64,000 nt of DNA from Kitasatospora kifunensis. GTDB taxonomy: Bacteria > Actinomycetota > Actinomycetes > Streptomycetales > Streptomycetaceae. The stretch lies in assembly GCF_014203855.1 (NCBI RefSeq), contig NZ_JACHJV010000003.1, positions 1 through 64,000 on the forward strand, written 5' to 3'. The position numbers were made by a program, and so were the translations under genes. A model generated the notes under the pieces. It saw nothing but the letters and a program-made list of their open reading frames with translations. It did no database searches and was not told the DNA's origin. Each line of letters opens with the position of its first letter. Positions within the stretch are counted from its first letter, which is position 1. Of this stretch, positions 17,315 through 26,230 are shown piece by piece.

Positions 17315-18535
17315 ATGACCAGCGTCACAGCCCCGCCCTCCCCTCCACGCCGCCTGCCCGTCCTGACCCGCCGCGGCGCGTTCCCGCTCTACGCCTCGGT
17401 CCTGGTCGGCCTGCTGGCCGCCTCCAGCGCACCCACCCCGATCTACGCGCTCTACCAGGCCGCGTGGCACTTCTCGGCCATGACGCTCACCGTCGTGTTC
17501 AGCGCCTACGCGCTCGCCCTGCTGGTGGCACTGCTGACCGCGGGCACTCTCTCCGACCACCTCGGCCGGCGCCCGGTCCTCGCCGGGGCGCTGCTGGCGC
17601 AGGCCGTCGCGATGGGCCTCTTCGCCACCGCTCAGGGGGTGCCGGCGCTCATCGCCGCCCGGATCATGCAGGGCCTGGCCACCGGGGTGGCCACCAGCGC
17701 CGCCGGAGCCGCCCTCCTCGACGTCGAGGACCCCGCGCGCCCGGGCCGGGCGACGGCCGCCAACGGCATCACCCCCGTGGCCGGCATGGCGCTCGGCGTG
17801 CTGGCCGCCACCGCCCTCGTGCAGTACGCCCCCGCCCCCACCCGCACCGTCTACCTGCTGCTGCTCCTGCTCTTCACCGCGCAGGCCGCCGCCGTCCTGC
17901 TCGCCCCCGAGACCGCCCGCCCCCACCCCGGTGCCTGGCGCTCACTGCGCCCCGCGGTCACCGTCGCCCCCGCCTCCCGACCGGCCATGGCACTGGCCGC
18001 GCCCGGCATCGTCGCGGCCTGGGCCCTGGGCGGCTTCTACTCCTCCCTCGGCCCCTCGCTCGCCCGGCTGATCGCCCCGCACGCCACCCACGCCGCCGGC
18101 GGTCTGGTCTTCTTCACCCTGACCGCCGCGGCCGGCCTCGCCGGCCACGCCGCCCGGTCGCTACCCGCCCGCACGGTGAGCCTCACCGGCACCGCACTGC
18201 TGATTCCAGGGGCCCTGCTGACCCTGAGCGGCCCGCACCTGCACAGTCTGCTCGCACTGTTCGCCGGAACCGCCCTGGCGGGCGCGGGCTTCGGCGCCGT
18301 CACCCACAGCGCCCTGCGCCTGCTGCTGCGCCCGGCCGCCCCGGGCGAGCGCGCCGGCACACTCGCCGCCTACTACGTCCTCAGCTACCTGGCGATGAGC
18401 GTCCCCGCCGTCCTCGCCGGCCTGCTGACCAACCTCTACGGCCTGCAGACCGCCCTCTCGCTCTACGCCGTGACGGTCGTCCTGCTGACCCTGATCGGCC
18501 TCACCCGCGCCGCCCGGCGCCCCCGCACCACCTGA
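17315..18535 (+). CDS. MFS efflux transporter
   Basis: 406 residues, about 12 predicted membrane helices. The loop between helices 2 and 3 has the MFS motif A form (TAGTLSDHLGRRPVLAGALL). The sequence ends shortly after the twelfth helix with a basic tail. Such proton-driven carriers in actinomycetes usually export drugs or metabolites; the substrate is unknown. Start ATG 17315 follows CAGAGGTG with suitable spacing. Its partner is the TetR gene just upstream. Confidence 0.88.
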   Translation: MTSVTAPPSPPRRLPVLTRRGAFPLYASVLVGLLAASSAPTPIYALYQAAWHFSAMTLTVVFSAYALALLVALLTAGTLSDHLGRRPVLAGALLAQAVAMGLFATAQGVPALIAARIMQGLATGVATSAAGAALLDVEDPARPGRATAANGITPVAGMALGVLAATALVQYAPAPTRTVYLLLLLLFTAQAAAVLLAPETARPHPGAWRSLRPAVTVAPASRPAMALAAPGIVAAWALGGFYSSLGPSLARLIAPHATHAAGGLVFFTLTAAAGLAGHAARSLPARTVSLTGTALLIPGALLTLSGPHLHSLLALFAGTALAGAGFGAVTHSALRLLLRPAAPGERAGTLAAYYVLSYLAMSVPAVLAGLLTNLYGLQTALSLYAVTVVLLTLIGLTRAARRPRTT

Positions 18536-19007
18536 CCCGGTCACCGAGCCCCTTCCCCCGCCCCGTTCCACCCGAAAGACCCAGCCATGAACACCACCAC
18601 ACCCCGAGAGGCCTCCCCCCTCCACCAGCACGCGATGGAGCCTGGGCGACACCGCCGTACGCAGCGTCGACGAGATCGAACCACCGCGGCAGACCTGCGC
18701 CTGCGTGGGAGCTGCGGGAGGGGGAACGGTACGAGCGGATGCCGGAGGAGATGCGGTGAAGGCCGAGATGGTGGGGTGGAAGGCGACGGCGGCGAAGGCT
18801 TCGTCGAGGATGTCGAGGATCCGGTCCTGGCGGAGCCTGTCGAGGGTCTGCCCCTTGGGTAGGACCTTCTGCAGGGTGATCCGGTGCACGGCTGGGGGTC
18901 CGGTCGAGGGCGGTGCGCGGGCGCGCAGGAACCGAGTCGATGGCGCGAGGACCTGCCGGACGCCCGCAGGTTGCGTTCGCGCGGCTCTCCATCGCCCTGG
19001 CCGCGAT
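18536..19007. other. Gap with two unresolved fragments
   Basis: On the plus strand 18587-18760 begins MNTTTPREASPLHQHAM and, after a frame change, ends WELREGERYERMPEEMR. On the minus strand 18760-18890 reads LPKGQTLDRLRQDRILDILD, vaguely like C-terminal parts of Streptomyces element proteins. Neither joins into a recognisable gene. Treat as decayed sequence. Confidence 0.35.
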
Positions 19008-20594
19008 CTACGCTCCCCCCGCCTGTGCGTCCGCGAAGGCCTCGCGCAGCCGCTTCTTGTCCGGCTTGCCGACCGCTGTCAGCGGGATGGCGTCCACCAG
19101 GTGCACAGCCTCCGGGGCGTAGATCCGGCCCTTCTTCGCGGTGACGAAGGCGCGGACCTCGTCCAGCCGGGGTTCCTGTCCCGGGGCGGGGACGATGGCC
19201 ACGTGGACGTGTTCGGCCTGCTGGGCGTCGCGCACGCCGAAGACGGCGCACTGGGCGATCGCCGGGTGGGTGAGGAGCAGCTCCTCGACCTCGGTGGGGT
19301 AGACATGGCCGCCGACCACGATGATCAGGTCCTTGACGCGGTCGGCGAGGTAGAGGTAGCCGTCCGTGTCGAAGTAGCCGATGTCGCCGGTGTGCAGCCA
19401 ACCGTCGCGCATCACCTCGGCGGTGAGGTCCGGCCGCTTCCAGTACCCGGCCATCAGGTCGGCCGAGCGGACGTGCACCTCGCCCTGCTCGCCGGTCGGC
19501 AGATCGGTGCCGTCGGCGCAGCGGATCGCCACCTCGACGTCCGGGAAGGGCCGGCCGACCGGGAGCGGCCCGTCGTCGCCGAACCGGGCGTGCTCCGGCG
19601 GGGTGAGCACGGCGATCTTCTGCGCCTCCGACATGCCGTAGAGGCTGACCAGGACGGGCCCGAACACCTTGATCGCCTCCCGCACCCGGGTCGGCGAGCA
19701 GGCGCAGCCGCCGTAGTAGACCCGCCGCAGACTGCTCAGGTCCGTTCGCCCGACGGCCGGGTGGTCGAGCAGTTGGTAGAGCAGCGGGGGCAGCAGCCAC
19801 AGGTCGGTGATGCGCTCGCGTTCGATCGCGGCGAGCACCTTGCCGGGGTCGAAGGAGCGCTGGATGACGACCGAGCCACCGTGCTGCAGCACCATGTCGG
19901 TGAGGACTCCGGCCAGGTGGGCGAGCGAGGTGGCGGCCAGGAGTCGGGGCGGGTCCTCGCCTGGGCGGCCGGCCAGCGGGGTGTCGAGGTTGGCGCTGTA
20001 GGGGCCGTGCAGGCTGAGGATGCCCTTGGGGATGCCGGTGGTGCCGCCGGTGTGCCGGATGCTGAGGTCGTCGTCGGGGCCGATCCGCACGGCGGGCTCC
20101 TGGGCGGGCCGCCTCGCGCCGGCGGCGATCACGTTCTCGCCGATGCCCTGCGGTGCGGGGCCAAGAGTGAGGACGCTCGGCACGTCGATCAGCGGCAGCA
20201 GCTCGGGGGCGTCGGCATACCGTTCGGCGTCCACGAGCAGGACGGTGGTGTCGACGCTGGCCACGATCTCGGCCAGGACCGGAGTGCTCATGCCGTCGTA
20301 CAGGTTCACCACCCGCGCGCCCGCCAGGCCCGCGGCGTAACGGGCACTGAGCGCCTCGGCGGTGTTGCCGGTGAGCAACGTGACGGTCGCGCCGCGGGCC
20401 ACGCCCCGGGCGATGAGCTCGTGGGCGAGGCGGTAGGTGGCGGCGGTGAAGTCGCCGACGGTGATCTCGACGCCGTCAGCGGTGGTGACGGCCCGGCGCT
20501 CAGGCCCGGCGGTGAGGGACCGGAGGATCAGGGCAGGGGCGCTGACGAACTCCGAGTCGCTGATGGCCACTTCTTCCTTGCGGTTTGCAACCAT
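19008..20594 (-). CDS. AMP-forming acyl-CoA synthetase (FadD-like)
   Basis: 528 residues from ATG 20594. Activates a carboxylic acid with ATP and CoA. Motifs in order: phosphate loop HTGGTTGIPKG (about 181-191), A5-like SLYGMSEAQK, adenine/ribose motif GWLHTGDIGYFDTDGYLYLADR, hinge KDLIIVVGGHVYP, and the C-terminal catalytic Lys in AVGKPDKKRLRE. Length is normal. No carrier domain, so it is a stand-alone ligase; substrate unknown. Neighbours (MFS exporter unit and crystallin-like protein) do not explain it. GGAAGAAG 7-14 bases before ATG could serve as ribosome site. Confidence 0.9.
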   Translation of the reverse strand: MVANRKEEVAISDSEFVSAPALILRSLTAGPERRAVTTADGVEITVGDFTAATYRLAHELIARGVARGATVTLLTGNTAEALSARYAAGLAGARVVNLYDGMSTPVLAEIVASVDTTVLLVDAERYADAPELLPLIDVPSVLTLGPAPQGIGENVIAAGARRPAQEPAVRIGPDDDLSIRHTGGTTGIPKGILSLHGPYSANLDTPLAGRPGEDPPRLLAATSLAHLAGVLTDMVLQHGGSVVIQRSFDPGKVLAAIERERITDLWLLPPLLYQLLDHPAVGRTDLSSLRRVYYGGCACSPTRVREAIKVFGPVLVSLYGMSEAQKIAVLTPPEHARFGDDGPLPVGRPFPDVEVAIRCADGTDLPTGEQGEVHVRSADLMAGYWKRPDLTAEVMRDGWLHTGDIGYFDTDGYLYLADRVKDLIIVVGGHVYPTEVEELLLTHPAIAQCAVFGVRDAQQAEHVHVAIVPAPGQEPRLDEVRAFVTAKKGRIYAPEAVHLVDAIPLTAVGKPDKKRLREAFADAQAGGA

Positions 20595-20995
20595 GTCGTC
20601 AGGCTAGCCCTCCCCCGCTCACCGCGCATTCGAACGTGATGTCAGCGCGCACATACGGTTCGCGATCACGACCCGCCACACGCGGCTGCCGCGCCCCGAC
20701 CCCGCACGGGGGTTACCGCCCATCCGCGCAGGTCACAGCAGACGACAGCACCCCACGCGACAGGGGGTCGCGACAGCCCCGGGCCACCCGCCCCTGCCCG
20801 CCTGCGCGGTCCCGCCAGCCGGCCCGGGGGAACGCGGGTCGGCCCGGGGGAACGCGGGTCGGCCCGGGGGAACGCGGGTCGGCCCGGGGGAACGCGGGTC
20901 GGCCCGCTCCTACGTCATTCGCACCGATCGCGCTCAGCGGGGACGGCCAGTCCACTGGATTGACGCTGCCCATTCACATCAGGGAGGTCCACGGC
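20595..20995. other. Intergenic stretch with tandem repeats
   Basis: No gene seen. Contains the 20-bp tandem repeat at 20821-20906 and the 5' side of the crystallin-like gene. Confidence 0.5.
20821..20906 (+). repeat. 20-bp tandem repeat, 4.3 copies
   Basis: Four exact consecutive copies of GGCCCGGGGGAACGCGGGTC, then GGCCCG of a fifth. Copies are identical and touch each other, so the array is recent and likely variable in copy number. It ends 90 bp before the crystallin-like gene. Confidence 0.95.
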
Positions 20996-21394
20996 ATGGC
21001 CGCAGGCAGCAGCAACGGGATGACCACCTTCACGGGAACCGCTGTCGAGATCTTCAAGGACCGCGACTTCAACGGCGCCAGCCGCAAGCTCCAGGACGGC
21101 GACTACGACCTGGTCGCAAACGGCGTCGTCCTGGCGTTCGTCGACACGATCGGCTCGATCAAGATCGGGGTCGGCTGGGAGGTCACCGTCTACGCCGAGA
21201 CCCGCTGCACCGGCTCAGGCACCACCCTCCACGCCAGCACTGCGAACGTCGGCGACGAAGTCGGCCACGCCATCGCCTCGCTCAGGGTCCGGTCACAGAG
21301 CGGGACCCCGCTGACGATCGACACCACCTTCAACGGATCGCGCCTTCAGATCAACGGCCTGCAGGACCCCGACGCCTGGACGGTGCAGCTCTGA
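20996..21394 (+). CDS. Beta/gamma-crystallin-like protein
   Basis: 132 residues from ATG 20996, preceded by AGGGAGG eight bases upstream. Crystallin-like Greek-key strands: VEIFKDRDFNGASRKLQDGD (the FxxxxFxGxxxxL pattern), YDLVANGVVLAFVDTIGSIK, EVTVYAETRCTGSGTTL and IASLRVRS. No signal peptide, so it may be cytoplasmic or leave by another route. Bacterial relatives often bind calcium, and some occur in spore or stress proteins. No sporulation or toxin gene is adjacent. It looks complete and single-domain, and a strong hairpin follows it. Confidence 0.75.
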   Translation: MAAGSSNGMTTFTGTAVEIFKDRDFNGASRKLQDGDYDLVANGVVLAFVDTIGSIKIGVGWEVTVYAETRCTGSGTTLHASTANVGDEVGHAIASLRVRSQSGTPLTIDTTFNGSRLQINGLQDPDAWTVQL

Positions 21395-21432
21395 CCCGCG
21401 CGGTGGAAACCACCGCCGCCGGCAGGTGAGCC

Positions 21433-21464
21433 ACGCTACGCGGCCCGGCCAAGCCGCGTAGCGT
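21433..21464 (+). terminator. Strong hairpin after the crystallin-like gene
   Basis: ACGCTACGCGGC pairs perfectly with GCCGCGTAGCGT (12-bp stem, 8-base loop), 39 bp after the stop codon. No U-run, which is common for actinomycete terminators. Confidence 0.75.
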
Positions 21465-21701
21465 CACCACCGCCGAGAGCGGCTGCCCCACGGGCCGTGG
21501 TGGTGTGCCGAGACGCGCTAGTTGTCACCGGCGGTAGAGCGTGGCCTGCGCGTTTGGTCGTGCTGGGACAGGCTGGTTGGCACCGGTCTCGAAGATCCAC
21601 CCCGAGACTTGTCGACTGTCGGTTCCCCGGCGGCGGATGAGGCCCGCCACTTCCCGGCGGGCCAACTCGCCTGATCCGCCGCCGGTCGGCCGACGCTCGG
21701 G

Positions 21702-22334
21702 TCAGCCGGTGGCCGACGAGCCCCGGAAGGCCCCGGCCAGCACCGGGACCAGCCAGCGCTCGATCTGCCCCGGGGGCTCGGCGGCCAGTTCCGCGCCGAC
21801 CGGCGCCAGCGCGAGCCAGTTCAGCAGGCCGGCCGCGCACCGGATCCGGAAGTTCAGCTCCTGATCGCCGACGCCGGGGAGCATCGGCGAGAGCTCCCGA
21901 ACGATGTCCCGCCGTGACTGCTGGAACTTCGCCGTCAGCCGGTCCCAGCCCTTGGGCGGGTCGATCCCGACCCGCGCCACCGTGCGCATGAGCGCCAGCT
22001 CACGCCCGCCGGCCGCCAGCGCGCGCATCATCGGCCCGGCGAAGGCGGCGGCCAGCTCCTCGATGTCCGAATCGGCGTCGAGCGCGTCGACCGCCGCCAT
22101 CTGCGCGTCCAGGTACTGCTCCAGCGCGTCCTCTATCGCCGTGTCGCACAGCGTCTTCAGCGAGCCGAAGTGGTAGCTCACCGCTGCCACGTTGGCCTCG
22201 GCGCGGTCGGTGACCTCACGCAGGGTCACGCCCTCCTGGCCGCGCTGTGCGAGCACCTCCACCACTGCGGACAACAGGCGGTCTCGCGTCCGCTGACCGG
22301 CCTCGCGGCGTTGATCTGTCCGTTCCCTCACCAT
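21702..22334 (-). CDS. TetR-family repressor
   Basis: 210 residues from ATG 22334 (MVRERTDQRRE). DNA-binding domain TRDRLLSAVVEVLAQRGQEG, VTLREVTDRAEANVAAVSYH, FGSLKTL; helical ligand domain after residue 60. The intergenic region toward the divergent gene at 22546 contains three copies of a 16-bp palindrome, TCAANCNNNNGNTTGA; one starts only 9 bp from its own start codon. This strongly suggests autorepression and control of the secreted SnoaL-like protein. Length and motifs are normal. Confidence 0.9.
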   Translation of the reverse strand: MVRERTDQRREAGQRTRDRLLSAVVEVLAQRGQEGVTLREVTDRAEANVAAVSYHFGSLKTLCDTAIEDALEQYLDAQMAAVDALDADSDIEELAAAFAGPMMRALAAGGRELALMRTVARVGIDPPKGWDRLTAKFQQSRRDIVRELSPMLPGVGDQELNFRIRCAAGLLNWLALAPVGAELAAEPPGQIERWLVPVLAGAFRGSSATG

Positions 22335-22342
22335 GGAAGAAG

Positions 22343-22471
22343 TCAATCAGCTGCTTGATTTTGCTGTCAAGCAGCCGTCCTGCCTGGGGCGTAGCACTCA
22401 CCCAGCAACTCAATCAAGCATTCGATTGACAGGCTCGATGGCCCACTCCTACAGTTCAAGCGATCGATTGA
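22343..22471. promoter_or_regulatory. Three 16-bp palindromic operators
   Basis: TCAATCAGCTGCTTGA (22343-22358), TCAAGCATTCGATTGA (22414-22429) and TCAAGCGATCGATTGA (22456-22471) all fit TCAANCNNNNGNTTGA. Start-to-start spacings are 71 and 42 bp. They lie between the divergent TetR and SnoaL-like genes and are best read as sites of that TetR protein. Confidence 0.7.
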
Positions 22472-22545
22472 TTTGTTAGGCGCCACCCGGCGCCGACCGA
22501 TTCGGCGTGCCTCGGACCCCGAAGGCCGACCTGGAGGAGCAGGAC

Positions 22546-23205
22546 ATGAAGTCGCTCAGCTGGAAGACGATCACCGCCACCACCGCGGCCGTGAGCGTAG
22601 GTAGCCTCGCCCTCGCCGTCGCACCATCCCAGGCCGCCAGCCCCGCCGGCAGCAGCACGCAGGTGCGCTCCGTCAGCGGTGCCTCGGACCACGCGGACCT
22701 GACCCCCGGCCAGTTGGCGGCGCTACCGCTGACGAACCGCCACCTGACCCGGCACGAGATAGCCAACCTGGCGGTCGTGCTGAACGCGTACCACGTGGCG
22801 GAGGGCCACAGCCTGGACGTCGACGCGTTCATCAACAGCTTCACCGCGGACGGCGTCTTCAACGACAAGGTCGCCGGCCAGAGCTACCAAGGCCAGGCAC
22901 TCGGCGACGTGCTGACCCGGATGGCCGGCATCTTCCCCGACGTCCACCGCGACCTGAAGAGCATCACCGTGAACGGCGACGTGATCAGCCTCGAACTGTC
23001 CATCCAGGGCACCTTCGAGGGCCCAGTACCGACACCCGCGGGCACCCTCAAGCCGACCGGCGCGAAGATCGACGCACCGACCGCCGACTTCTGGTACCTG
23101 CAGGACGGCAAGATCAAGAAGTTCGACTGCTTCGTCGGATACACCGTCATGTACGCCCAGATGGGCGTGAACCTCGACTGGGCCGGAGCGATCACCAAGG
23201 GGTGA
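22546..23205 (+). CDS. Secreted SnoaL/NTF2-like protein
   Basis: 219 residues from ATG 22546, with GGAGGAG six bases upstream. Lys-containing N-terminus, hydrophobic core (TAAVSVGSLALAVAPSQA) and AxA site near residue 33 form a signal peptide. The mature part has the cone-shaped NTF2/SnoaL pattern: LNAYHVAEGHSLDVDAFINS, FTADGVFNDKVAGQSYQG, DVHRDLKSITVNGDVISLEL and FWYLQDGKIKKFDCFVGYTV. Members are enzymes or ligand binders, and exported ones are often uncharacterised. Divergent TetR gene and triple operator indicate tight regulation by an unknown ligand. Confidence 0.8.
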   Translation: MKSLSWKTITATTAAVSVGSLALAVAPSQAASPAGSSTQVRSVSGASDHADLTPGQLAALPLTNRHLTRHEIANLAVVLNAYHVAEGHSLDVDAFINSFTADGVFNDKVAGQSYQGQALGDVLTRMAGIFPDVHRDLKSITVNGDVISLELSIQGTFEGPVPTPAGTLKPTGAKIDAPTADFWYLQDGKIKKFDCFVGYTVMYAQMGVNLDWAGAITKG

Positions 23206-23449
23206 ACCACCGCTCGGCAGCCGCCGAGGACCCGTCAGGGGCCGTCCGGTCGCGAGCCGGGCAGCCCCTCCCCTACGGCTCCGGTGAGAACAGACAGGTG
23301 TCACCGGCGCAGCACGCGTGCTTCCCCGCGGTGACAACAAGCCTGTCCAGGTGACAGCTAACGTGTCCTGGCACAGGTGGCCGTAGTGACCGACCCGCGT
23401 GACCCGAGCCACTCAAACTCCGATGGCGCAGGACACCAGCCGCCGGTAC

Positions 23450-24085
23450 TCACGCGGCGCGGTCCCTCACCGGGTAAAGCCTGGCGTGCGGCACTCGCGC
23501 CTCCCACCACGGATCGTCCGGGGCGAAGACCAGGGCGGCCTCCTGCTCCCGCTTGGCCGGGCGGGCAGGACCAGCGGGCCCAGGTTCTTCGCGGCACGGT
23601 CGCCCGCGCACTGCGGGAACCCCAACCGGTCGGGGCCGGCCTTCTCCCACAGCTCCAGCTTCGAGCCCGCTTTCCCGCACATCGGGCCCCGGCACGTCCA
23701 GCATGGGCACAGCGCGGCGTTGGCGGCACAGGCGGCCTCCAGCTGCTCTTCGGCCTCCCGTGCCGACCGTTGTTCGCGCCCCTGGTGGCGGGGCCGGCAG
23801 CGACCGCCGGGGCGGCGGGTCCACTGACGGCCGCCGTACACCCAGGCGCTCTCCTCCTTGGGGACGTCGCCGCAGTCAACACAGGCCAGGGTCTGCATCA
23901 GCTCGCGGTGGTCCTGCTTGGCCTTCTTCACCCGGGCCTGCTGGCGCTGGTCGTAGGCGGCGCGGTTGTTCGGGTTCTCCAGCGCATCGAGCAGACAGTG
24001 CCGCCCGGGGCGGCGGGCGGCACCTGTCCGCGCCGACAACCGCAGCTGGTCGGTGAGCCGTTCCCTCTCCGCGGTAGCCCATCCG
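23450..24085 (-). pseudogene. Cys-rich hypothetical protein with frameshift
   Basis: Minus-strand coding with high third-position GC: AERERLTDQLRLSARTGAAR, NPNNRAAYDQRQQARVKKAK, then Cys pairs (ACVDCGDVP, CPCWTCRGPMCG, QCAGDRAAKNLG). Near 23555 the frame shifts and continues AKREQEAALVFAPDDPWWEA to a stop at 23450. A zinc-ribbon-like role is possible from the cysteines. No start codon is obvious, because a stop closes the frame near 24085. Similar charged Cys-rich proteins occur on actinomycete plasmids, but I cannot name a family. Confidence 0.45.
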
Positions 24086-24249
24086 GTACGTCAGGGAGCC
24101 GACACCCTCCGACAGCCACCCGAACCACAACCCGCAGCACCAGCAACCGCCGCAACCAGACCAACGCCCCGGAGGTCCGGCTCTCCACGCTCCCCCTCGA
24201 ACAGCCCAGCGCGTCGGCCCTCTGCTCCACCAAACGTCCCGGCAGTGAC

Positions 24250-24835
24250 GACGCCCGCGCAGCGCGCACCGAAGCCACTCCCCCATCGAACGGATCTCCG
24301 TGACCGGCCCGTCCGGGGCGGCGGCGAGGGCGTGGCGGCCCACCGGCCGGCACTGGTGCACCAAGTGCCTGGCCGGTCCGTCCCGGCCGGATCCGACGGC
24401 GGTGCTCCACCGCTCGCAGGGGGTGTTCAACCAGGCCGCGAGCGCGTCCTTGAGCGTGGAGCAGCGCGCGGCGCCGTCGTACCACGGGGCGCCGGATCCG
24501 CGCCGTGCCCGGCCCGATCACAGGGGACGGCGTCCAGGATCCCGCCCGGGGTGCGGGCCCCCAGGTCGAGCCGCACGCTCCGGTCGCGCACCGCTAGGCA
24601 CCGGTGGCCGCGTCCAGGAACACCGCGAAGCGGGCCTGCCGGGTGAACGACCGGCCGGGTGGTGACCAGGCCGGTCACCACCCGCCCCGAACCGCGCGCC
24701 CGCCAGGCCCCCGGGCAGGGCAGGCAGCTCGCGCGGACCCATCGGCACGGCCTGCCCGGCGGTGCCCGGGACCGGCGCGATCACCGGGGACGAGTCGGCC
24801 TGTACAGCGGGAACAGTCTCCTTGCGGGCAGCCAC
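24250..24835 (-). pseudogene. Hypothetical protein with several frameshifts
   Basis: Begins MAARKETVPAVQADSSPVIA near 24835, then alternates frames: RQARFAVFLDAATGA, LAVRDRSVRLDLGARTPGG, APWYDGAARCSTLKDALAAW, LNTPCERWSTAV and RHALAAAPDGPVTEIRSMGE. Codon bias supports coding in each piece. At least three shifts separate them. Family not recognised. It lies between another decayed gene and a DUF6087-like gene, a combination typical of decaying plasmid-type cargo. Confidence 0.4.
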
Positions 24836-24903
24836 CTGCGGGAAACGTCATCCCCGGTGATCTGATCGCCACGCAATCGCCACACCCTCGCCGGCCGCGA
24901 CGG

Positions 24904-25209
24904 TCATGGTCTGCGGTGGCGGCCTGGTGCCTTACGCGGTGCCGCTGCGGGCATCATGTCGCGCATCACCCCGTCAACGACGATGCCGTGGAGGATGCGC
25001 TGAGCGGCGGCGTAGTTTTCGGCGATGGTCTGCGGAATCCACTGAACGCCGTCCCACCGCGAGACCAGCCGGGGCAGGTGCTGCTGCAGGTGGGCGGGTG
25101 CGTCCTCGTGGCCGATGGTCACGACCTTGAGCTGCCCGACCGGCCGCAGACGCTTCGCCCGGCGCTGCGCCCACACCTCCAGCGGCTCGTCCTCGTCGCC
25201 GTTGTCCAC
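24904..25209 (-). CDS. DUF6087-like small protein
   Basis: 101 residues from GTG 25209, with GGAGGACC upstream. The pattern DEPLEVWAQRRAKRLRPVGQ, then HLPRLVSRWDGVQWIPQTIA, fits the short Streptomyces family DUF6087 (acidic start, basic RR region, WDG..W.P core). Function is unknown; relatives sit on mobile or accessory DNA. Starts downstream of, and on the same strand as, the truncated gene at 25235-25815 (26-bp gap), so they may have formed an operon. Confidence 0.6.
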   Translation of the reverse strand: MDNGDEDEPLEVWAQRRAKRLRPVGQLKVVTIGHEDAPAHLQQHLPRLVSRWDGVQWIPQTIAENYAAAQRILHGIVVDGVMRDMMPAAAPRKAPGRHRRP

Positions 25210-25234
25210 CTGGTCCTCCTCAGCGATGGGCGGC

Positions 25235-25815
25235 TCAGCCTACCGGGACGGCCAGCGGCTTGCCGTCCTCGAAGAGCAGGCCGCCCAGGATCTCGGCCCG
25301 CCACGGCCCCAGGTGGTTCGACAGGGCGAGATGGACCTCCGCGCCGCCCACCCAGGTGGTGAAGGTGGTGCCGGGCCCGGACGGGTAGACCCAGGCGCGG
25401 TCACCGGTCACCGGCGCGGGCAGCAGGCCGACGTGGTTCCAACCGGCCGGGACGGTCACGCGCACGTCCCAGTGGGAGCAGGACATCAGCGCCTTCGTCT
25501 GTTCCTGCTCGGTCATCGCGGCGAAGGCCCGCGCGGTGATGCGGCGCGGCACACCGACCGGCGACTTCCACAGGTGCTTGGCGTAGGCGAAGGTCCGGTC
25601 GTACTCCACCAGCGCCGGAAGCCGCTGCGGCACCCGATGCGGCAGGATCAACTCGGTAGTGGCGTGCAGCAGCCCGCGCAGCTCCTCCGACAGGACCGGG
25701 TAGCCGCCGGCCCACTTGCCCGCGGTCGGGATCGTGCGCGACCACAGGTCCCGGCCCGTCTGGCTCGGGGAGCCCATCAGGACCGCGTCGTCCCAGCGGC
25801 GGTGCAGCGCCTGCC
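25235..25815 (-). pseudogene. Actinomycete accessory protein, 5'-truncated
   Basis: Coding from about 25815 to stop 25235: DDAVLMGSPSQTGRDLWSRT, LPALVEYDRTFAYAKHLWKS, ALMSCSHWDVRVTVPAGWNH, GPGTTFTTWVGGAEVHLALS, NHLGPWRAEILGGLLFEDGK. The sequence is even and well conserved in style, like proteins of plasmid or integrative-element replication regions, but I cannot assign a named family. Upstream of about 25815 the frame has no matching start and meets the 5'-truncated gene on the opposite strand, so the N-terminus was lost by rearrangement. Confidence 0.5.
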
Positions 25816-26127
25816 ACAGCAGCAGCCGTTCTCCTGCCACGCGCTGCTGCGCTCCATCATCGACCACGTCCCGCCGGCCTTCGGCGTGGCCGGGTTCGCC
25901 CAGGTCGCCGACAACGTCACGGGGTCGACCAGGACCGACAGGACTACCTCAAGAAGCTCCAGGACTTCCGCACCCAGGGCGACGACGTGCTGCACCGGCA
26001 GATCGGCCCCCGGCGCAGCCGTATCGACATGCACGACGTCCCCGCCCCGGCAGCCCTGAACGCCCTGCTCGAAGACCTCCTCAAGCACCTCCGGCAGGCC
26101 CGGGACACAGCTGCGGCCGGGAAGTAA
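25816..26127 (+). pseudogene. C-terminal fragment of a HEPN-like hypothetical protein
   Basis: Reads HALLRSIIDHVPPAFGVAGF, AQVADN, a frame change near 25915, then DRQDYLKKLQDFRTQGDDVL, HRQIGPRRSRIDMHDVPAP and ALNALLEDLLKHLRQA to the stop at 26125-26127. The 'LLRxIxDHVPPxFG...LhrqI' pattern resembles C-termini of uncharacterised proteins sometimes found with defence or phage genes. The 5' part is missing and replaced by the opposite-strand gene. Function unknown. Confidence 0.45.
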
Positions 26128-26230
26128 CGCGCCGACCCGTCGGGCCTCGGCCGAGCCCCTGAAGGTGAACGTCTGATCGAACTCGGTTCAACCGTGGGCC
26201 GGTTCCAGAACCGATAGCGTCGGGGAGCAC

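Noticed and set aside
20821..20906. Possible CRISPR array
   Set aside because: The 20-bp units touch each other with no spacers, and no cas genes are near.
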